Source: CAADGU01 sp964467705
GTDB taxonomy: Bacteria > Chloroflexota > Anaerolineae > Promineifilales > Promineifilaceae
Direction of reading: 5' to 3'
DNA length: 6,283 bases
Assembly (NCBI GenBank): GCA_964467705.1
Contig: CAYXUZ010000252.1
Span: 1 to 6,283, forward strand
Shown here in pieces: positions 1 to 5,848 of the stretch. Positions within the stretch are counted from its first letter, which is position 1. Each line of letters starts with the position of its first letter. The position numbers were made by a program, and so were the translations under genes. The notes beneath the pieces are model-generated. The model did no database searches. It worked only from the letters and a program-made list of their open reading frames with translations, and was not told the origin of the DNA.

Positions 1-683
1 ATTTGAAGTGGGCGGAAGGGATTCACCGGGGAGTGCGGCGCATGGAAGAGGTGGTGGAAAACATTCTGGATGTAGCCAAGATTGACAGCCGCTCGCTCGA
101 TTTGTTCATGTCGCCGCTGAATATGCGTTTTCTCATTCAACAGGTGGTGCGCCGCCTGGAGAAGGAGTGGGCCGGCCGCCAACTCATCATTACGGTGGCG
201 GATATGCCCGGCCTGCCAGAGGTGGAAGCGGATGCGGAGGCGATGGAGAAGCTGTTTACCCATTTGCTGATGAATGCGGTGAAGTATACGCCGGACGGGG
301 GTTTTATTCGGGTGGACGGCCGTGCCCACACCACATCCAACAATGGCAGCGGCGAAGTGACCGGCGTGGAAATTATCATCTCCGATACGGGCATTGGCAT
401 TGCCCCGGAAGTGCAGGAACTGGTATTTGAGAAATTTTTCCAGACGGGCAAAGTAATGCAGCACTCCTCCGGCAAAACGACATTTAAGGGGGGGGGGTCG
501 GGGATTGGCTTAGCCATTGCCAGGGGAATTGTGGAAGCGCACAACGGCCATATCTGGGTAGAAAGCGCGGGCTACGACGAAACCGAATGTCCCGGCAGCG
601 CCTTTCATATCATCCTCCCCCTGCGCCAATCCCATCTGACAGACGGCAGCACTCTTGCCATCCCGGAAGCACAACCACAATAA
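1..683 (+). CDS. Sensor histidine kinase, C-terminal part (5' end outside window)
   Basis: This is the catalytic end of a two-component sensor kinase, which binds ATP and phosphorylates a conserved histidine. The frame is open from the left edge; the first in-frame codon is base 3. The TTG there is very unlikely to be a start, because the protein begins in the middle of the second dimerisation helix (MEEVVENILDVAKID, residues 14-28) and the H-box histidine lies upstream of the window. Numbered from base 3, the HATPase domain is complete: N-box with Asn91 (LLMNAVKYTPDGG), G1 box DTGIGI (128-133), F-box FEKFF (142-146) and G2 box GGGSGIGLA (163-171). The SSGKTTFKGGG lid is typical of one histidine-kinase subgroup. 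No receiver domain follows; the protein ends about 30 residues after the last ATPase strand. The G2 box is encoded across a run of ten G. The kinase faces a response regulator 4 bp away and probably signals to one or both nearby receivers. Sensor domains are not visible. Confidence 0.95.
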   Translation, partial: LKWAEGIHRGVRRMEEVVENILDVAKIDSRSLDLFMSPLNMRFLIQQVVRRLEKEWAGRQLIITVADMPGLPEVEADAEAMEKLFTHLLMNAVKYTPDGGFIRVDGRAHTTSNNGSGEVTGVEIIISDTGIGIAPEVQELVFEKFFQTGKVMQHSSGKTTFKGGGSGIGLAIARGIVEAHNGHIWVESAGYDETECPGSAFHIILPLRQSHLTDGSTLAIPEAQPQ

Positions 684-687
684 ACAG

Positions 688-1155
688 TCAGGGCCGAGTC
701 GGGGGCCTCTCTGGGGGGAGCTGCACCACCTCCAGCCAATACTTACCAATTTCCTCCACCACCTCCACCAGACTATTATAAGTCACAGATTTGGTGACAA
801 AAGAATTGGCCCCAAAATCATAGCTTTGCTGAATGTCTTCTTCCATTTCTGATGAAGTCAGAATAACTGTAGGAATGCGACGTAATAGTGGGTCTGACTT
901 GATCTTTTGCAGCGCATCCAGCCCAGACATACGCGGCATATTCAAATCAAGCAATATCAAACTGGGGAGAGGTTTATCTTTTAAAGTTGCATACGAACCG
1001 CGCCGATACAAATAGTCCATCAGCACCGCGCCATCGGAGACAGTATGAACTTCATGTTCCATGTTAATATGCGCCAGTGCTTCCTGGGCCAGCATACAAT
1101 CTTCGGAATCGTCATCGGCCATCAAAATAATGATGGGTTTGCGCACATTTGCCAA
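688..1155 (-). CDS. Rcp1-like single-domain response regulator
   Basis: A 155-residue stand-alone receiver domain that takes a phosphoryl group from a histidine kinase. Conserved positions are visible: acidic cluster D14-D15-D16, phospho-acceptor Asp70 in LILLDLNMP, Thr100 of the switch (VILTSSE) and Lys122. The usual K-P pair is K-S here (FVTKSVTY). The long loop before Asp70, with DYLYRRG and a Pro-rich stretch, and the C-terminal helix ending in YWLEVVQLP, are typical of the Rcp1 group known from phytochrome partners. There is no output domain, so it is probably a phosphate shuttle or acts by protein contact. The start is TTG at 1155, chosen because AGGAG (1162-1166) lies exactly 6 nt upstream. 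It is convergent with the kinase and divergent from the second regulator. Its G+C is about 44% over 781-1080, clearly lower than its neighbours, and it contains no ACGGCCGT site, which hints at a different origin. Family assignment is firm; partner and output are unknown. Confidence 0.93.
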   Translation of the reverse strand: MANVRKPIIILMADDDSEDCMLAQEALAHINMEHEVHTVSDGAVLMDYLYRRGSYATLKDKPLPSLILLDLNMPRMSGLDALQKIKSDPLLRRIPTVILTSSEMEEDIQQSYDFGANSFVTKSVTYNSLVEVVEEIGKYWLEVVQLPPERPPTRP

Positions 1156-1160
1156 AATTG

Positions 1161-1198
1161 TCTCCTGTTACCCGATCCTGCCTGAGCATCACAGGAGA
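1161..1198 (-). promoter_or_regulatory. Inverted repeat covering the Shine-Dalgarno of the Rcp1-like regulator
   Basis: TCTCCTGT (1161-1168) and ACAGGAGA (1191-1198) form a perfect 8-bp inverted repeat with a 22-nt spacer. In the minus-strand mRNA the arm next to the gene contains the AGGAG ribosome binding site (1162-1166), so folding would hide it. It lies in the leader predicted from the -10 at 1214-1219. It could be a translational switch or a protein operator. A chance origin is possible because one arm is simply a Shine-Dalgarno-like purine tract. Confidence 0.4.
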
Positions 1199-1213
1199 GG
1201 TAACACATATGCT

Positions 1214-1241
1214 AGTATAACAATTATGACGTGACCAACAA
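1214..1241 (-). promoter_or_regulatory. Candidate sigma-70-type promoter for the Rcp1-like regulator
   Basis: On the minus strand a -10 TATACT (1214-1219, five of six consensus bases) is preceded by a 16-nt spacer and a weak -35 TTGTTG (1236-1241, three of six). The predicted transcript would start near 1207 and have a leader of about 50 nt that contains the inverted repeat. This rests on pattern only. Confidence 0.45.
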
Positions 1242-1278
1242 GGTGCGTTAATTCGCTATCCGGTTTGGGTGTTTTGTG

Positions 1279-1284
1279 TATAAT
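1279..1284 (+). promoter_or_regulatory. Candidate -10 element (TATAAT) for the second response regulator
   Basis: A perfect TATAAT preceded by TGTG lies 69 bp before the ATG at 1353. No convincing -35 sits at 16-18 nt spacing (CTATCC at 17 nt), so the promoter would rely on the upstream TG or an activator. It is arranged back to back with the minus-strand promoter, so a regulator bound between the two -35 regions (about 1242-1255) could control both. Confidence 0.45.
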
Positions 1285-1341
1285 TTAAGCCGATGTGTGG
1301 TGATGGCCGGTGTGCATAGTGTGGCCCCAGCTAAGTAAGAA

Positions 1342-1346
1342 AGAGG
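1342..1346 (+). promoter_or_regulatory. Ribosome binding site deciding the start of the second response regulator
   Basis: AGAGG lies six bases before the ATG at 1353, which fixes this start rather than the internal ATG encoding Met15. Confidence 0.6.
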
Positions 1347-1352
1347 TTTTTC

Positions 1353-2015
1353 ATGTCGGACAACGCAAACAGGTCAGGCCAACCCCCGGAACTGATGCGT
1401 GTGTTAATTGCAGATGATGTGATGGAGACACGCCGCAGTACCCGGCTGATGATGACCTTAGTGCCAGAAGCGCGGGTGGTGGCAGTGGCCGAAAACGGCC
1501 GTCAGGCTCTGGAAATGGTGCGCCAACACCGACCTCATGTAGTCCTCATGGACTTGAATATGCCAGAAATGGATGGGCTGCGCGCCATCCGGCTCATTCG
1601 CCAGCACCGCCCCCAAATCGTCTGCATCATTCTCTCCGCCGAACGGAGCCAGGAAACCGTTGAAGAAGCCATGCAATTAGGCGTCCACGATTATTTGATC
1701 AAGCCTTTCACCTCCGACCAACTGCTGGCGGTGATGCAGCGGGTTCGGGAGCAAGTCTTCGGCAACCAGTGGCAAGAGCTACAGACGCGCAAACAGAAAC
1801 AGGAACGGCAGGTGGAGCTAAAAATGCTGGCCGAAGAGTTTATGAAAACACGGCGGACTGACGCCAAAGCGATGGCCGTATTTGAAGAATTAGCCAGTTT
1901 GCCTGATTGTGATGTCCGCTACCTGCGCGCGCTGGCTATCATTTATGTTTTTCGCCAGCAGTGGAAACGGTTGCGGCTATTGGCTCAACACCTGGAAAAA
2001 AATCCCAACAAATAG
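1353..2015 (+). CDS. Response regulator with receiver domain and helical C-terminal extension
   Basis: A 220-residue response regulator. The receiver domain spans about residues 15-130: acidic pair D21-D22, phospho-acceptor Asp67 (VVLMDLNMPEMDG), Ser95 in place of the switch Thr, and Lys117-Pro118 (YLIKPF). The ADDVMETR start resembles the CpaE-like receivers common in Chloroflexota, but no ATPase domain follows. Instead there is a very charged Gln/Lys/Arg/Glu-rich segment (about 135-170, likely coiled coil), then a helical stretch (FEELASLPD, YLRALAIIYVFRQQWKRLRLL) that looks TPR-like. No helix-turn-helix is visible, so a DNA-binding output is not supported; dimerisation or protein contact is more likely. 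The ATG at 1353 is supported by AGAGG at 1342-1346, six bases upstream; Met15 is the only close alternative. The last 39 bp overlap the 3' end of the convergent nuclease reading frame. The extension's function is not known to me. Confidence 0.92.
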   Translation: MSDNANRSGQPPELMRVLIADDVMETRRSTRLMMTLVPEARVVAVAENGRQALEMVRQHRPHVVLMDLNMPEMDGLRAIRLIRQHRPQIVCIILSAERSQETVEEAMQLGVHDYLIKPFTSDQLLAVMQRVREQVFGNQWQELQTRKQKQERQVELKMLAEEFMKTRRTDAKAMAVFEELASLPDCDVRYLRALAIIYVFRQQWKRLRLLAQHLEKNPNK

Positions 2016-5000
2016 TGGTGGAGTAGAAAATATATAATGCGGATGATGGTTTACGGCCGTGTCCGGTTTGCTCACCAACGGCAAGTAAATGGCATAGCTG
2101 GCTGTTGGTGGTGGCATGGTAAACTGCGCCACCACCGGATCATGGTCACTGGCCTGTTCATCCGGGGGAAATTCAGCATTCACATGCACAATATCAACGG
2201 CAACGGCCGTCTGTTTCGCCAGATATTCGCTGACCAAAATATGATCCAATACCTGCGCATTACCCTCGAACAAATAGGTGTACCGTTCCTCTTCCGGCAA
2301 GGTGGTGATCAGGTTCGTCAGTACCCCATCTTGCATCGCCAGCAAGGGCAGCGCAAAAGGGAAATCATTTAGGTCGCCCAACACCACCACATGTGCCGTG
2401 GCGTCCAGATCCAAAATCTCTTGTACAAAATCATGTACCACCTGCGCTTGTGCCAGCCGTTTGGCTTCCGAGACTAATACGGGTGGCTGGTAACGGCCGA
2501 ACAGCGGCCCATCCCCCCCTTTAGAATTGAGATGATTGGCAATGAGAATGAACGAATAACCATTGAAGAGAAATTCGGCGGCCAGGGGTTTGCGGCTGCC
2601 GTCAAAAGCGGGGTGCTGCGGGGCAATGCGGCCTGGACTGGCGCTGAGTTCTACACCCCGGCTGCCCAATGAGACAGTGGTAGTGAGTACGGCCGTGCCC
2701 CCTGGCCTGTCCACAAACGTCACCCGCCCCGGCTGGAATAAAAAGCCGACGCGGATATTGCCGCCCGGTTCACCACCATCCTGATTGTCCACCGGGGCAA
2801 TATCCCGGAAATCATACACCGGGCCACCGGCATCAATGATTGCCCCAATCAACGTCTCGTATGTTTCACTAGCGTCTGTAATACCGTTATCCACCGGGCC
2901 GTTGTTATCTTGCACCTCTTCCAGAGCAATGATGTCTGGCGCGCTCAGGTTATCCACAATAATCGCCGCCAATGCTTCAAAACGGGCCGGATCATCCTGG
3001 GCATCCAGGTTTTCCACGTTAAAGGTGGCAATGGTTAACCGGTCGGTGTCGCTACTGAGGATGGTCGCTTCCTGTTCCAATCCACCGGTTGTGGCCGCCG
3101 GTAAGGGATTCACATTTAGCAGTTTGAAGTTGCCAAAACTATAATCCAGGACGCCGGTGATAGGGGAGGTAAAAGTGCCTCCCACTTCATAATCGTCGCT
3201 GTGGGGAATGAGCGTATCGTCAATGAAAATGCGTTCCGGGTTGAAATCATCGGCGCGGATGACAAGCGCGCCGCGCGGACTGAACAGCCCACCATTGTCC
3301 CCGCTATCACTAACCACAATGACCTCGTTAAAGTAGGTCCTGCCAACCACAATGGCTTCGTTTATCTGTGCCAGCATCCCTTCCAGACTTTCGTAAAAAT
3401 CAATACCGTCTTCGGTTGGGTCAAAGTTGGGCGTCTGGTTCACATCGCCGTTGGCGTCGTTGTCAATGATCTGGTGGGGCGGCACACGGCCGTTGCTGCC
3501 CACCACAACCGGCTCTGGTAGCGGTTGGCCGGTTGCCAGCAAATCAATCGTGACATTGCGCAGTTGGGTGTTTGACAAATTGCCGGATCCTATCCCTTCG
3601 CTGGTGAACTCGTCCACCGTACCCGTGACCGAAATGAGATCGCCGACAGTGACGGTAGGTGTACCAGCCGTATAGATAAAGATGCCTTCGGAGGTGGCCT
3701 CGTCTGCATCAGGGTTGGGGTCTTGCAGGAAGAAGCCGTTGTCAGACACGGCCGTAACCACCCCTTGCACTCCCGTTACCACTTCACCGGCCAACAACGA
3801 ATAGTGCCGCGCTCCCTGGATGTGGTGAATCGCCAGCGTGCCACTGACAACCAGGGTGGATACAGGCATACCAAAAGTAGGTGTGACAAAGTTAGCGGCG
3901 GTGATGGCGTATTGGTTATTTTCAATCACGGCCGTGCCCTGTGTGGCCGTCACCGCAAAACGAACGATCAGGCTGCTCTGGTCGGGCAGGGACGGCCGTG
4001 TCCAGGAAACCATGTCATCGGCATAGCTCCCGCCGTCGAGCGCGTAGGCAAAATCGGCCAGTGCGGGCAAAGCGTCAGTAATCACCACGTTTGTGAGCGT
4101 CAGTCCCATTGTGTTGGCGATGTAGAGGGTGTAGGTGAAAAGCTGCCCTGGGTTTACCCGCGCCGGGGCTTCTTTGCTGATGACGGGCGCGTTGCTGTTG
4201 AAAATGACATCCGCCGGACGGCGCGGTTTGATCTCAAACTCGTCCTGGAATTGGGTGCTGAAACCGGTGACTACGGCCGTCATCCCATTTTGCAGCCCGC
4301 CGCCACACACATCAATCCCCGTGTCCACATCCACATACACCAGCGCCGCGCCTGTGCCGTCATCCAGATAAAACTGCGCCGGGCAGAGCAGATTGGACAC
4401 GGTGCCAGTGATGATTGCCAGCCAGCCTTCGCTGCTGCCATTGGCGATTTGCCCGGTGGTGAAGGGCAGCGGCGTGGGTTCTGGCCCTGGCCCCAGATTG
4501 GCAAAATACAGGATGGGTGCGGCCATCTCCTCTTCATTTTGGAAGGTGTCGCGGGTGGCTATCAGCCGCACGGTGTCACCCAAATTGAGCAGGGGCGGTG
4601 GGCTGTAGAAAACGGCAATGCCACCGCTGGCGTCTTGTACGCCCCAGCCGTTGGGGTGGTACGTGCCGGGGGTGTAGATGACCTGCCCGGTGATGCCCAG
4701 TACGTCGCCATCGTTGGCGGCGCGAGCGGTGGCGATGGGGACGATGGGGTAGACGGTGGTGGGGTGAACGGCCGTATTATCGGCCGGATTGGCATCACTA
4801 ACAGATGCGGCAATGGTGACGGTGTTGGTGAGGGTGGTGGCAACAGGAATGGTGGAGGTTACGGCCGTGACCAACGTGAAGGTATAACTGCTACCTGGGT
4901 TCACGGCTCCGGCCAACCAGACAGGCGCGCTCGCGGTGCAGGTAGGGCAGGGCAGACCGCTGGTATCGGTGATATAAGTGAGGCCGGTGGGCAGGGTGTC

Positions 5001-5804
5001 GGTAATGAGTACGGCCGTTGCCGCTGTTGCCCCACTGTTGCCGTAGCTGACGGTGTAAGTAATGGTTTCGCCGGGGAAGGCCAGCGAGGGGCCGGTTTTG
5101 ACGATGTGGAGATCAGGCGGGCAGCCATTGGCGATGCCGGGTGTGGGTGGATGTGGGGCGTAGGTACTGGTGTTGCGCAGGCCGCCCGCGCCGTTGGGGC
5201 AGCGCTGGCTGGCGTGGGACATGCCGTTGCCGCCGCCATTTTCATTCACCTGCGGCTGGCCGGGATTAAGCAAAATAAGCAGGCCAGGATCGTCGGGGTC
5301 GTCGGTGTCATAAACGAGGGCGTCAATCAGATTGGTGGTGGTCACGGCCGTGCCGCCGGGGAAATTGCTGCTATCACTCAGATAGAGAGCGACAGCGTCC
5401 GGGCCGTTTTGCAGGGTGTTGTCGTTGAAGATGAGGTCTACGCCGGGTACGGCCGTGTTGCCAATGACAAAATAGCCGTTGGCGTCGGTAGCGTAGCCAT
5501 CCAGGTCAATGCCAGAGGTGAAGGGGGAGAGGTTATAACTGGTATCACTGCTGCCATTGAAGGCTACCAATACCAGACCGTCCAACGGTGTGTTACCCAC
5601 GCCGCCATCATACAGTTCAATGAATTCACCCGCGTCTGTGCCCACCTGGTCGGCATCTAGTTCATTGATGAGGACGTCCCCTCCGCCAGATGTATCCGTA
5701 TTAGCGAATGAGACACGAAGGGGGTGGATGAGGACGGCCGTGACCAGCCCCAACCCCATGCCCAGCGCCCATACCAGATAAACCAGCCGCCCATAAACGC
5801 GCAT
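1977..5804 (-). CDS. Secreted multidomain endonuclease/exonuclease/phosphatase-fold nuclease (ExeM/NucH-like)
   Basis: A 1275-residue predicted extracellular nuclease. The ATG at 5804 is preceded by AGGAGG (5813-5818) at 8 nt. It opens with a signal peptide: MRVYGR, a hydrophobic core at about 7-26, and likely cleavage after VSFA (34). Domains in order: lamin-tail (about 43-180, INELDADQVGTDAGEFIELYD); DUF11 repeat (about 233-350); OB-fold-like region (about 355-530); second DUF11 (about 535-650); YhcR/ExeM-type OB-fold (about 665-760); linker; catalytic EEP domain (about 921-1230). Metal and active-site candidates are all present: FNVEN (Asn929, Asn932), LEEVQD (Glu963), ANHLNSKGGDG (His1091), GDLND (Asp1144, Asn1146), LDHILV (Asp1187-His1188) and SDHDPV (Asp1220-His1221). 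I see six cysteines in the mature protein, all in the first half, which fits disulfides in an exported protein. YLPLVSK (1240-1246) resembles the C-terminal ending of many Chloroflexota secreted proteins, but 29 residues follow and run into the neighbouring gene. It probably digests extracellular nucleic acid; substrate (DNA, RNA or both) is not determinable here. Fold and secretion are firm. Confidence 0.93.
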   Translation of the reverse strand: MRVYGRLVYLVWALGMGLGLVTAVLIHPLRVSFANTDTSGGGDVLINELDADQVGTDAGEFIELYDGGVGNTPLDGLVLVAFNGSSDTSYNLSPFTSGIDLDGYATDANGYFVIGNTAVPGVDLIFNDNTLQNGPDAVALYLSDSSNFPGGTAVTTTNLIDALVYDTDDPDDPGLLILLNPGQPQVNENGGGNGMSHASQRCPNGAGGLRNTSTYAPHPPTPGIANGCPPDLHIVKTGPSLAFPGETITYTVSYGNSGATAATAVLITDTLPTGLTYITDTSGLPCPTCTASAPVWLAGAVNPGSSYTFTLVTAVTSTIPVATTLTNTVTIAASVSDANPADNTAVHPTTVYPIVPIATARAANDGDVLGITGQVIYTPGTYHPNGWGVQDASGGIAVFYSPPPLLNLGDTVRLIATRDTFQNEEEMAAPILYFANLGPGPEPTPLPFTTGQIANGSSEGWLAIITGTVSNLLCPAQFYLDDGTGAALVYVDVDTGIDVCGGGLQNGMTAVVTGFSTQFQDEFEIKPRRPADVIFNSNAPVISKEAPARVNPGQLFTYTLYIANTMGLTLTNVVITDALPALADFAYALDGGSYADDMVSWTRPSLPDQSSLIVRFAVTATQGTAVIENNQYAITAANFVTPTFGMPVSTLVVSGTLAIHHIQGARHYSLLAGEVVTGVQGVVTAVSDNGFFLQDPNPDADEATSEGIFIYTAGTPTVTVGDLISVTGTVDEFTSEGIGSGNLSNTQLRNVTIDLLATGQPLPEPVVVGSNGRVPPHQIIDNDANGDVNQTPNFDPTEDGIDFYESLEGMLAQINEAIVVGRTYFNEVIVVSDSGDNGGLFSPRGALVIRADDFNPERIFIDDTLIPHSDDYEVGGTFTSPITGVLDYSFGNFKLLNVNPLPAATTGGLEQEATILSSDTDRLTIATFNVENLDAQDDPARFEALAAIIVDNLSAPDIIALEEVQDNNGPVDNGITDASETYETLIGAIIDAGGPVYDFRDIAPVDNQDGGEPGGNIRVGFLFQPGRVTFVDRPGGTAVLTTTVSLGSRGVELSASPGRIAPQHPAFDGSRKPLAAEFLFNGYSFILIANHLNSKGGDGPLFGRYQPPVLVSEAKRLAQAQVVHDFVQEILDLDATAHVVVLGDLNDFPFALPLLAMQDGVLTNLITTLPEEERYTYLFEGNAQVLDHILVSEYLAKQTAVAVDIVHVNAEFPPDEQASDHDPVVAQFTMPPPTASYAIYLPLVSKPDTAVNHHPHYIFSTPPLFVGIFFQVLSQ

Positions 5805-5812
5805 GATCGTTT

Positions 5813-5818
5813 CCTCCT
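5813..5818 (-). promoter_or_regulatory. Strong ribosome binding site deciding the nuclease start
   Basis: AGGAGG on the minus strand lies eight bases before the ATG at 5804. The frame stays open to a TTG at 5858, but that start would add 18 residues ahead of a good signal peptide and overlap the upstream gene. The ATG is therefore preferred. Confidence 0.85.
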
Positions 5819-5848
5819 GACCCGGTTTCACCAAACAGGCAATGAACC

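Noticed and set aside
3..5. TTG as the start of the kinase
   Set aside because: It falls inside the dimerisation domain at the very window edge; the gene continues upstream.
137..544. Minus-strand open frame inside the kinase gene
   Set aside because: It has no recognisable domain and is the antisense shadow of the conserved ATPase domain.
689..745. Possible G-rich hairpins after the kinase as a terminator
   Set aside because: The stems contain mismatches, lie in the coding end of the convergent regulator and lack a following T run.
2513..2519. Run of seven C in the nuclease gene as a slippage site
   Set aside because: It simply encodes the conserved Lys-Gly-Gly-Asp-Gly of the EEP domain and is short enough to be ordinary.
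3723..5660. A 645-codon open frame on the plus strand, antisense to the nuclease
   Set aside because: It is rich in Gly, Val, Ala and His with no recognisable domain, begins at TTG without a ribosome binding site, and lies wholly inside a gene with clear conserved domains. The open frame is explained by the codon bias of the minus-strand gene.
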